From: Psychroserpens sp. Hel_I_66 | Lineage (GTDB): Bacteria; Bacteroidota; Bacteroidia; Flavobacteriales; Flavobacteriaceae | NCBI RefSeq assembly: GCF_000799465.1 | Contig: NZ_JUGU01000001.1 | Coordinates: 682,001 to 746,000 of the forward strand | Direction: 5' to 3' | Length of the DNA stretch: 64,000 bases | Shown here: positions 27,991-36,469 of the stretch, one piece after another | How the letters are laid out: each line of letters starts with the position of its first letter | Numbering within the stretch: the stretch's first letter is position 1 | Notes under the pieces: generated by a model | What the model saw: only the letters and a program-made list of their open reading frames with translations | The model's database searches: none | Told to the model about the DNA's origin: nothing | Position numbers and translations under genes: made by a program

Positions 27991-28062
27991 GTATTTAATT
28001 TCTTCGGAATTAAAACATCTGTAATAAAAACCATTTACGATATAATAGTTTTTATTATTAAT

Positions 28063-28434
28063 TTAATTTCTATCTATTGAGATTTTTCCTGGTCCTGCTA
28101 AAAAGATGGCAATAAATGCGATCATGTATAACAAAGCGTGTTCTTTCGTTGCAAGATCATCTTTAGCGTGAACTACAAATGCAGCTACCAACATTGTAAG
28201 AGCAGCAGGTATTGCAGCCCATTTGGTTTTAAAGCCTATAATGATAAGTATTGGAGCTATCACTTCTCCAATTAGACATAAAATTAGTGAAGGCAGTGCA
28301 CCAATTCCCAATGGGTCTGGAAATGTTGAGGGATCTGAAAGTTTACTTATTTTAGGAATACCGTGAGTGAGCATGAATCCGCCAAAACCTACTCTAAGTA
28401 GTAATAGCGCTAAATCTGTGAAGTTTTTTTTCAT
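28063..28434 (-). CDS. DoxX-family membrane protein
   Basis: The 123-residue protein has four transmembrane helices and the DoxX opening LALLLLRVGFGGFMLTHGIPK, then GEVIAPILIIIGFKTKWAAIPAAL. DoxX-like proteins are small inner-membrane proteins linked to thiosulfate:quinone oxidoreductase or redox stress in some organisms; here the role is unknown. It is monocistronic. The next 200 bases up to the dehydrogenase gene hold nothing I recognise. Confidence 0.88.
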   Translation of the reverse strand: MKKNFTDLALLLLRVGFGGFMLTHGIPKISKLSDPSTFPDPLGIGALPSLILCLIGEVIAPILIIIGFKTKWAAIPAALTMLVAAFVVHAKDDLATKEHALLYMIAFIAIFLAGPGKISIDRN

Positions 28435-28635
28435 ATAATATGGTTGAGTTAGTTTCTGGTGAAGACAAATATCAAAAAAATATAATTACAATTTGAAAAT
28501 TTAGAAAAAAAACTAAAATTCTTATACTCAATCACAAAAAATCAATTATTGAGTTACAAGAATCACTAGGGTAAGCTCCATCTAGTAAAATCAGGAAACA
28601 GGGTATTAGTATTTTAGAAGACTAAAGTAATACTA

Positions 28636-31047
28636 TTATCTCAACTTCGGATAATCAGCAGGATTCATTTCGTGCATAACTTCATAAACTGCTTCAAAAA
28701 TATCCTCTATTGAAGGTTTTGAGAAATAATCACCATCAGTCCCGTATGCAGGACGGTGTGGTCTTGCGGTTAAGGTTTTTGGCTGACTGTCTAAATATTG
28801 GAAACCGTTTTGGGTGTTTAATATTTCATTTAAAATATAAGCGGAAGCTCCTCCAGGTACATCCTCGTCAATAACCATCAAGCGATTCGTTTTTGCAAGA
28901 CTCTTTACGATATCATGATTAATATCAAAGGGTAATAATGATTGTACATCAATAACCTCTGCATCAATACCAACTTCTTGTAATTCTTTTGCGGTCTGTG
29001 CCACCATGCGCAGCGTTGATCCGTAGGAAACTAAAGTAATATCTGCACCTTCTTTTACAGTCTCTACAACACCAATTGGTGTTTTAAATTCTCCAATATT
29101 ATTTGGCATTTTTTCTTTTAAACGGTAACCATTTAAGCATTCTATAACCAATGCAGGCTCATCACTTTCTAAAAGTGTGTTGTAAAAACCAGCAGCTTTA
29201 GTCATATTTCTTGGTACGAGTACGTGAATACCTCTTATCAAATTGATAATACCTCCTAATTGCGAACCAGAATGCCAAATCCCCTCAAGTCTGTGGCCTC
29301 TGGTACGCACAATTAACGGTGCTTTTTGTTTTCCTTTTGTTCTATATTGAAGCGTTGCCAAATCATCGCTCATAATTTGTAGAGCATAGAGAATATAGTC
29401 CAAATATTGAATTTCGGCAATTGGTCGTAAACCACGCATTGCCATCCCGATGCCTTGTCCGAGAATTGTAGCCTCTCTTATACCTGCATCGGCAACTCGA
29501 AGTTCACCATATTTTTCCTGCAGTCCTTCTAAACCTTGGTTGACGTCACCAATGTTTCCGGAGTCTTCTCCAAATATTAATGCTTCAGGATTATTTCCGA
29601 AGATATAATCAAAATTATCCCTAATAATCAAACGAGCATCTACTTGCTCTGCGTCATCACTGTAAGTAGGTTTTACTTCGGAAACATTAAAAGCAGACCA
29701 CTTTGACTGACTATGCAAATGTGAGCTGTAATTAGGTTGAACGGTATCTAAGTAGGAATTGATCCAATTTTGAAGTTGGGTCTTTTCACTAAAATCTTCT
29801 CCAACGAGGTAGCGTAGACATTTCCTGCACGAAGAGATCACATCTTTTCTTCCAGGTTCTTGAATTTCAGCTAAATCATTAATAATCTTAGTTATAAAAA
29901 CTTGGTTAGCACTTTTTTGAGATGCTGCAGTTATTAATTGAATGGCTTGTTTTTTCTCTGCCAGAATTGGTTTTAAAAATGCATTCCATGCTGCCTTTTT
30001 ACCTTCTCTAACTTCCTTTTTTATATGTTTAGTTATCGCATCTAGTTCTTCTTCGGTAGCAATTTCATTGTTGATCAACCAAAGTTTCATTTGTGCAATA
30101 CAGTCAAAATCTTTTTCCCAATCTAGACGGTCCTTACTTTTGTAACGTTCGTGACTACCAGAGGTTGAGTGTCCTTGCGGTTGCGTTAATTCTACAACGT
30201 GAATCATCACGGGTACGTGCTCTTCTCGGGCAATCTGTTCTGCTTTTTGGTAAGTTTCAACCAACGCGGTATAATCCCAACCCTTAACTTTTAAAATTTC
30301 GTATCCTTTGTTATCTTCGTCTCTTTGAAATCCCTTGAGGATTTCAGAAATATTTTCTTTCGTGGTCTGGTGTCTTGCATGTACAGAAATCCCGTACTCA
30401 TCATCCCAAATATTGATAACCATTGGCACTTGTAAAACGCCTGCAGCATTAATGGTTTCAAAAAATAATCCTTCACTTGTACTTGCATTACCAATAGTTC
30501 CCCAAGCAATTTCATTGCCTTTTACTGAGAATTTTTCGGTATCAATCCCAGAAACATTTCTATATATTTTTGATGCTTGAGCTAAACCTAAAAGTCTTGG
30601 CATTTGCCCAGCTGTAGGAGAAATATCTGCACTAGAATTTTTTTGTTGGGTTAAGTTTTTCCATTCACCATTTTCATCTAAGCTATGAGTGCCAAAATGA
30701 CCACCCATTTGGCGTCCAGCACTCATGGGATCTGCTTCTATAGAAGTATGTGCATAAAGCCCAGCGAAAAACTGTTCTATGGTTAATTTGCCAATAGCCA
30801 TCATAAAGGTTTGGTCACGATAGTAACCAGAACGGAAATCACCGTTTTTAAAAACCTTTGCCCAGGCCAATTGTGGGATTTCTTTACCATCACCAAAAAT
30901 CCCAAATTTTGCTTTACCGGTTAACACTTCACGACGACCTAAAAGACTACATTCTCTGCTGGTTACAGCAATACGGTAATCGTTTAGGATTTCGTCTTTA
31001 AAATCCTTAAAAGTAATTTCAGAAGGTGTCTTTGTTGTTGTCGGCAT
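28636..31047 (-). CDS. Fused E1 alpha/beta 2-oxoacid dehydrogenase component
   Basis: The 803-residue protein joins an E1-alpha domain (about 1-430) and an E1-beta transketolase-like domain (about 465-803) in one chain. The beta half has IFGEDSG and GIREATILGQGIGMAMRGLRPIAEIQYLDY, then VPGGASAYIL. It is probably the thiamine-diphosphate decarboxylase of a branched-chain or related 2-oxoacid dehydrogenase complex; E2 and E3 are not here. The TPP motif of the alpha half is unusual: GNASTSEG at 186-193 and WDDEYG at 214-219, instead of G-D-G and N-N. A full promoter is present at 31067-31097. Confidence 0.88.
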   Translation of the reverse strand: MPTTTKTPSEITFKDFKDEILNDYRIAVTSRECSLLGRREVLTGKAKFGIFGDGKEIPQLAWAKVFKNGDFRSGYYRDQTFMMAIGKLTIEQFFAGLYAHTSIEADPMSAGRQMGGHFGTHSLDENGEWKNLTQQKNSSADISPTAGQMPRLLGLAQASKIYRNVSGIDTEKFSVKGNEIAWGTIGNASTSEGLFFETINAAGVLQVPMVINIWDDEYGISVHARHQTTKENISEILKGFQRDEDNKGYEILKVKGWDYTALVETYQKAEQIAREEHVPVMIHVVELTQPQGHSTSGSHERYKSKDRLDWEKDFDCIAQMKLWLINNEIATEEELDAITKHIKKEVREGKKAAWNAFLKPILAEKKQAIQLITAASQKSANQVFITKIINDLAEIQEPGRKDVISSCRKCLRYLVGEDFSEKTQLQNWINSYLDTVQPNYSSHLHSQSKWSAFNVSEVKPTYSDDAEQVDARLIIRDNFDYIFGNNPEALIFGEDSGNIGDVNQGLEGLQEKYGELRVADAGIREATILGQGIGMAMRGLRPIAEIQYLDYILYALQIMSDDLATLQYRTKGKQKAPLIVRTRGHRLEGIWHSGSQLGGIINLIRGIHVLVPRNMTKAAGFYNTLLESDEPALVIECLNGYRLKEKMPNNIGEFKTPIGVVETVKEGADITLVSYGSTLRMVAQTAKELQEVGIDAEVIDVQSLLPFDINHDIVKSLAKTNRLMVIDEDVPGGASAYILNEILNTQNGFQYLDSQPKTLTARPHRPAYGTDGDYFSKPSIEDIFEAVYEVMHEMNPADYPKLR

Positions 31048-31066
31048 AGCTGTAAATAATTAGATA

Positions 31067-31097
31067 CAAATTTAATTAAAATTTACTTATGTTACAA
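31067..31097 (-). promoter_or_regulatory. Complete promoter for the E1 gene
   Basis: On the minus strand TTG (31095-31097), 20 bases, then TAAATTTG (31067-31074) match both Bacteroidota elements at the canonical spacing. The start codon lies 19 bases downstream. Confidence 0.75.
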
Positions 31098-31199
31098 CGA
31101 TGTAGTTTGTTATAATATTGGTGATTTGTCAAAAAAAAGACGCTTTTTAAGGGATATCGTCAATATTCCTTAAAAAATCACATTTTTGTTAAGAATATC

Positions 31200-34037
31200 T
31201 TAATACCATTTTCTTCGGAAGAGGCCCAACAGCGATTGAGGGTCTAAGGTGAATTTTATTCTAATTTTTTGATCGTAGTTGGGTTGACCTATTTCCCAAC
31301 CAAGATTGGAATAAATTGGGAAGTAGAGTTCAAAATAATCGGTCACAAGGTCTAGCTTTATACCTGAGTCATATACAAATGCTGGATTAAGTCCTTTATT
31401 TTTTACGAAACCTAAATCGCCATAACCTTCAATGTACTTCCAAATGGTCGTGCTCACATTTGCTGTCGTTATCCATTGGTTTGCAAAGGGTGTTTCTAAT
31501 TTTGATTTGAAACCACCTTCCGCAATAATAATTTGCTGACTAAAAATCCCGGAATCCTCTGATCGACCTAAATAATTGTAATCAAACAAATAATCTGTTG
31601 GACGGTCTAAAGCAAAACTAAAATAATCTGAATTTGGATCTGTATTATTATATAAAAAAGTACCTGCAAATAAACGTAGGTTAAATTGTCTATTGCTTTC
31701 AGAGAGTTTTCTGTACTCGTAATTAATGGCAACTTTTCCAAATTTTTCTGCAAATTGAACATCGTAATACCATCTATTAAAATCAATCAATCCAGGGTCT
31801 GAGCTAATATATCTTAAATTTAAAACGCTGTAATCTGGTTCTAATAAATTTTCTATAATAGCATTCTCTCCAACTTCCCTTTCGATTTTTAAATACCTAA
31901 GGTTTAGGAATTTTGATTTATCAGATCTAAAGTCATCATTATCCCGAAATGCCATTGAGAAATTTGGAGTAAAAATGGTTACAAATGAATCTTCTGCGAA
32001 TGAGTTGTATCTCGCGGTCATTCCGTAGGAAATATTATAAAGATCCATATCCTCAATATTGTGGGTATAATAGATAGAACCTCCTCCAGTAAACGACTTT
32101 GATTTTGTTGCATATTGAGGCGAAAAGCGATAATTTAAACGTTTTCTCAATACTGTTTTATTGTAAAATTTCGCACCTAATGTAACACCATCATAAATAT
32201 TATTGAACTCTACAATAGGCATTACAAATATTTGATTGTAGTAAGGGTCTTCTACATCTTTAAACAATCTAAATTGGATGGGTTTGTTATTGAATAAAAA
32301 ACCATTAAGCGATTTGTAATTGTCTCTTAAATTAAATTCTGGTATGGTATTGTCATAATTAAGAGCCAATCTATCTATACTGTCTCTGGGTATGGTTAAC
32401 TCTTTTTCTTCACCAATATTTTCTATCCAAGTTTTTGAGACTATTGAATCATTTTGTAATGAAAATAAGGAAATAGGCATATTATGGTCACGCTTATTTT
32501 TTATGGTGAAGCGAATGGAATCTTCAAATTTTTTGACCTTGCTGATCTTGAAATCAATTTTTTTTCTGGTATCTATATAATCTGTAAAAAACCAATCTAC
32601 GTCCTTAGAGGTTTTAGATTTAAGAAGACTTTCAAAATCCTTTGAGCTTGTGAGCTCTAGTTGATTTGTTTTTAAATACTGCGAAATGGTCTCTTCAACA
32701 GTATTGGCATTTACATAATCATCTAAATAACGCAAACCAATACCTGCTTTGTATTTTCCAGCAATGTTGGCATTATATTTTAATAGAGAATCTTTAGATG
32801 TTGTAAGCGGTTGGTCACGATTTGTCCTGGCCATTTGCATGAAAAACAAATTGAACTGATCGTTATAACCTAAATCTGCAGCATGAAATGAACGAACTCC
32901 CCAAAAATTAGCCAAAGTGCCCAATAACTTTGTTTCAGGATAGTAAGTGTCAACATATTTCATTAAATAATAAATCTGGATCCCATCACGAAGCCAATAA
33001 TCTTTTCTTGGGTTAATTAATAAAGTGTTTTCCAAATAATTATTTAGCGCAGTCTTTAATAATTTTAATTCATACTGAAAACTATCTGGAAACGGACGTA
33101 TAAAATTGGGTAATTGGTTTAAACCATATAAAGGGTCTTTTTTATAATCCCCTTTAGTAATAAGCATTCGCTCATGAGGGTAATCTCCCAGCTGTTCAGT
33201 TATGAAACTTGTAATCTTATCGGTAACCAGAGCTTTTTCTTCTGGAGTAATTCCTTCGGAAGGTAAATCGGAATAAATAGTAAAATCATCTGTTTGAACA
33301 AACTTAAATCCAGAAAACCTTGTAAGTATCAAATTAGTGTTGACTCTATCTTTTCCGTATAAATAAAAAACTTGTTTGTCTATTGTTTGTTTGATGTCAA
33401 TTGTATTTAGTTCTGAAACAAGTTGATAATTGATAGGAAACTCTATTTTAAGAGTAATATCTGCTTTTGGCGTGTATAAATCATCTAGATTTTTATTGCT
33501 GTAAAATTGCCATTCTCCATTGTAAATCGATGGTGTTATGTACCAATATTTTAAGTTTATATTTTTTTCTGCGCTAATGCCATAGCCTGTAAAACTATCA
33601 TCTGGCAATATGATATCATAAGCCAATGAAATATCATATGATTGGTTGGGCAGTAATGGTTGATTAAGTTGGACTTCAATTATATCTGGATTGTCTGCCT
33701 TATTTTGAAAAGTTAAGGAATTGTTTAATTTGTCTCGTATGCCAGTAATTGATGTATAGCCTCGTTGTTCACTTTTTGCAAGGTGAAATTTGTCATTAAA
33801 CTCTTCTGTAAACCGCGTTGCTAAAGGTGTCGTTTTTGTGGAGTAAGCGTTGTTCCAGTCGTTAAGATAAATACTTGTAAGCGTATCGTTACTTTTGTTT
33901 TGATACGTTATGCTTTGTTTAATTGTAATGGTTTTGGACGCTATATCTACTACTGCATCTACGTCAATTTTATTTTGACCTACAACAAGACAACTCCAAA
34001 ATAGGAGAAAAATACATGAAAAAGGGCTTAATTTCAA
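31200..34037 (-). CDS. Outer-membrane beta-barrel protein with degenerate M1 peptidase domain
   Basis: The 945-residue protein has a signal peptide (to about VVGQ). An M1-type beta-saddle and helical domain (about 25-480) precedes a C-terminal barrel-like region (about 600-945) ending in aromatic ...RRKWY, as outer-membrane proteins do. By spacing from WLRDG (D351), the zinc-site position reads KTALN (328-332) instead of HExxH, so the peptidase domain is predicted to be inactive. The start is TTG at 34035-34037, overlapping the TGA of the upstream nuclease gene. No closer ATG precedes the signal peptide. It may be a binding or secretion-related protein; function unknown. Confidence 0.75.
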   Translation of the reverse strand: MKLSPFSCIFLLFWSCLVVGQNKIDVDAVVDIASKTITIKQSITYQNKSNDTLTSIYLNDWNNAYSTKTTPLATRFTEEFNDKFHLAKSEQRGYTSITGIRDKLNNSLTFQNKADNPDIIEVQLNQPLLPNQSYDISLAYDIILPDDSFTGYGISAEKNINLKYWYITPSIYNGEWQFYSNKNLDDLYTPKADITLKIEFPINYQLVSELNTIDIKQTIDKQVFYLYGKDRVNTNLILTRFSGFKFVQTDDFTIYSDLPSEGITPEEKALVTDKITSFITEQLGDYPHERMLITKGDYKKDPLYGLNQLPNFIRPFPDSFQYELKLLKTALNNYLENTLLINPRKDYWLRDGIQIYYLMKYVDTYYPETKLLGTLANFWGVRSFHAADLGYNDQFNLFFMQMARTNRDQPLTTSKDSLLKYNANIAGKYKAGIGLRYLDDYVNANTVEETISQYLKTNQLELTSSKDFESLLKSKTSKDVDWFFTDYIDTRKKIDFKISKVKKFEDSIRFTIKNKRDHNMPISLFSLQNDSIVSKTWIENIGEEKELTIPRDSIDRLALNYDNTIPEFNLRDNYKSLNGFLFNNKPIQFRLFKDVEDPYYNQIFVMPIVEFNNIYDGVTLGAKFYNKTVLRKRLNYRFSPQYATKSKSFTGGGSIYYTHNIEDMDLYNISYGMTARYNSFAEDSFVTIFTPNFSMAFRDNDDFRSDKSKFLNLRYLKIEREVGENAIIENLLEPDYSVLNLRYISSDPGLIDFNRWYYDVQFAEKFGKVAINYEYRKLSESNRQFNLRLFAGTFLYNNTDPNSDYFSFALDRPTDYLFDYNYLGRSEDSGIFSQQIIIAEGGFKSKLETPFANQWITTANVSTTIWKYIEGYGDLGFVKNKGLNPAFVYDSGIKLDLVTDYFELYFPIYSNLGWEIGQPNYDQKIRIKFTLDPQSLLGLFRRKWY

Positions 34038-35296
34038 TGGGCAACTAGAAATTTTAATGGTTTAAACTGAAATCTTGAACTTGTAATATAATAGATGCCA
34101 CTGCTTATCTGAGTAACGTCTAGTGATATTAACGTATTATTAACGTCAACAGTTTTAATTACCTGCCCTAGACTATTAAAAATAATTAACTCCAAATCAT
34201 TTTGTAGGCTTAAATTGGCTTCCAGTTTTAGAGTATTATCAATGACATTTGATCCTAAAATTGTCAACAATTTTGGTGCTGTAAATTCTGGGATACTTAA
34301 TGATTGATTGGTTTGTAGTTCTAGTATAACGGGAAGATGGTCACTAAAATTGTGTAGCGCATCTCTAATTGCGAATGAAAAATCTGAACCTGCGCAATTC
34401 GTAGAGTTTATAGATTGGTTATAGCAGTTTGTGTTCTCATTGTTACCATAAACGTCATAACTACCTGAGATAAAAGAAAGGTCTGGATTGGTGCTTAAAT
34501 TTTCCGAAGTCATAATAAAATCAAACCTATCATCAAAACCTCCAGTCGTACCGCCAAGTCCTGTTTGTGTTCTTGTAGATTGCGTCATCACATCCACAAA
34601 GCTTGGGTTATTGTGCCAACTCCCAATGCGGTTTGCTGGATCAATAAATGTGATGTTATTGCTTGGATCTATGAGTCTTTGAAATGCAAGTTCAGAATCT
34701 GTATAAATATTGAAATCTCCTGCTAAGACCACATTACTATCTTCTGGGAAATCATCCAAATAAATCACCAGATCCTCAATCATTTCCAATCTTGACGCTT
34801 GATTCTCGCTTCCGCTTGAAGCCTTAAGGTGGCAAACAAAAAAATCAATTACTATAGGTGCTGTTTCTTGTTCTACGGAATTTATCTTCAGCTTATAATG
34901 ATTAAAATCCCTAAAAATAGTGGTGACAATGGCTTGACTCTCTAAAATAAACTTAGTACTGTCATAATAAATCAATTGTTGTAGATCATTTTGATTGCTC
35001 AGGTTATCATCTGATGTGTTGAGTTCAAAAGTTGCACTTACGTAGTCTGGATTGATCGTTTGTAACGAACTTAGTATCGTATTAGCTCCTTCTTCATTAT
35101 TGAGCTCGCAAACCATAAAGATATCTGGTCTGTAATCATCGAGAATAAATTCTAAGGATGCTAACCTATCTGGCACAGCATCTTCTAAAGGAAAATTTAG
35201 CAAATTATAGAACATAAGTTTGAAATCTGCTTGAGCAAAACCTGAAGTAGAGCAAAATACAAACAATAAAACAAATAAAAATAATTTCTTAATCAT
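34034..35296 (-). CDS. Endonuclease/exonuclease/phosphatase-family protein with T9SS sorting domain
   Basis: The 420-residue protein has a signal peptide (to about GFAQ). The EEP fold (about 22-325) shows MVCELNNEEG, the metal-site motif AGDFNIYTD, and FSDHLPV near its end. The C-terminal 80 residues (about 340-420) match a type A sorting signal of the type IX secretion system, including IIFNSLGQVIKTVDV and SSGIYYI. It is therefore probably exported across the outer membrane, where it could act as a nuclease or phosphatase, for example to scavenge phosphate or nucleotides from DNA. It is translationally coupled to the beta-barrel gene downstream. Confidence 0.88.
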   Translation of the reverse strand: MIKKLFLFVLLFVFCSTSGFAQADFKLMFYNLLNFPLEDAVPDRLASLEFILDDYRPDIFMVCELNNEEGANTILSSLQTINPDYVSATFELNTSDDNLSNQNDLQQLIYYDSTKFILESQAIVTTIFRDFNHYKLKINSVEQETAPIVIDFFVCHLKASSGSENQASRLEMIEDLVIYLDDFPEDSNVVLAGDFNIYTDSELAFQRLIDPSNNITFIDPANRIGSWHNNPSFVDVMTQSTRTQTGLGGTTGGFDDRFDFIMTSENLSTNPDLSFISGSYDVYGNNENTNCYNQSINSTNCAGSDFSFAIRDALHNFSDHLPVILELQTNQSLSIPEFTAPKLLTILGSNVIDNTLKLEANLSLQNDLELIIFNSLGQVIKTVDVNNTLISLDVTQISSGIYYITSSRFQFKPLKFLVAH

Positions 35297-35329
35297 AGCG
35301 GTAATTGGGAAATTCTTAAAGTTGTATTT

Positions 35330-36019
35330 TTAGAAATTAGGACTCAGGCCATATTCTTTATAGAATTTATCTAGTATTGAAATAACTTCATCTGCACTGT
35401 CTACCAAATGGATAAGATCTAGATCTTTAGCACTAATATTATTGTTGGCTTCTAATAACGTAGTTTTTACCCAATCCATTAGACCACCCCAAAATTCAGT
35501 TCCAACAAGTATGATTGGGAATTTTTCAATTTTATTAGTTTGAATAAGGGTAATAGCTTCAAAAAGTTCATCTAAAGTTCCAAAACCTCCAGGCATTACA
35601 ACAAAGCCCTGTGAGTATTTAACAAACATAACTTTACGCACGAAAAAATAATCAAAATCAAGGCTCTTGTCATTGTCAATATAGGGATTGTCATGTTGCT
35701 CAAAAGGTAGATCAATATTCAAACCAACCGAAGTTCCTCCTGCAATATGAGCACCTTTGTTACCAGCTTCCATAATACCTGGTCCACCACCTGTAATCAC
35801 GCCATACCCGTGATCTACGATCTTGGTTGCCATTTCTTCAGCTAGTTTATAGTATTTATGGTCTGGTTTTGTTCTAGCAGAACCAAATATGGATACACAT
35901 GGTCCTATCTTGCTTAATTTTTCATAGCCATTAACAAATTCTCCCATGATTTTAAAAATCGCCCAAGAGTCATTTGTTTTAATCTCATTCCAACCTTTAT
36001 GGTTTTGTTCTTTTCTCAT
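35330..36019 (-). CDS. LOG-family protein (TIGR00730 type)
   Basis: The 229-residue protein has the nucleotide-binding start SIFGSART, then GGGPGIMEAGNKGA, and the signature PGGFGTLDELFEA. The family includes cytokinin-activating phosphoribohydrolases (LOG), which split nucleoside 5'-monophosphates to base and ribose 5-phosphate, and pyrimidine-nucleotide nucleosidases. In bacteria the usual role is nucleotide turnover. It is 33 bases upstream of the secreted nuclease gene on the same strand, so a nucleotide-related operon is possible (inference). Confidence 0.92.
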   Translation of the reverse strand: MRKEQNHKGWNEIKTNDSWAIFKIMGEFVNGYEKLSKIGPCVSIFGSARTKPDHKYYKLAEEMATKIVDHGYGVITGGGPGIMEAGNKGAHIAGGTSVGLNIDLPFEQHDNPYIDNDKSLDFDYFFVRKVMFVKYSQGFVVMPGGFGTLDELFEAITLIQTNKIEKFPIILVGTEFWGGLMDWVKTTLLEANNNISAKDLDLIHLVDSADEVISILDKFYKEYGLSPNF

Positions 36020-36117
36020 ATATAATTAATATTTATAAACTTTTCAAAGTCACAAATTTAAATCAAATACAGAAAAAACACGTAATTATTGAAGTTTATA
36101 ATAGATGATTTATAAAC

Positions 36118-36157
36118 AAAAAAAGAGTAGTCCACAATAATGAACTACTCTTTTTTA
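36118..36157. terminator. Bidirectional intrinsic terminator
   Basis: The stem AAAGAGTAGT / ACTACTCTTT has a short A/T loop and flanking A and T runs. It ends the small membrane-protein gene at 36175 on the minus strand. Confidence 0.82.
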
Positions 36158-36174
36158 ATTTATTTTGGTTTGTC

Positions 36175-36348
<174 letters not shown>

Positions 36349-36469
36349 TTAGTTTTAATGTTATAATAATAAGTTACACAAAACTTTGATACAAAAAAAT
36401 AAATAGAGCGATAGCACTAATTTCTTAACGGATTGAGAACATATTTACTTTTTTCTTCGGAAATATCTC

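Noticed and set aside
31139..31199. Possible hairpin downstream of the E1 promoter region
   Set aside because: AT-rich pairing is weak and no T-run follows, so I could not support a terminator.
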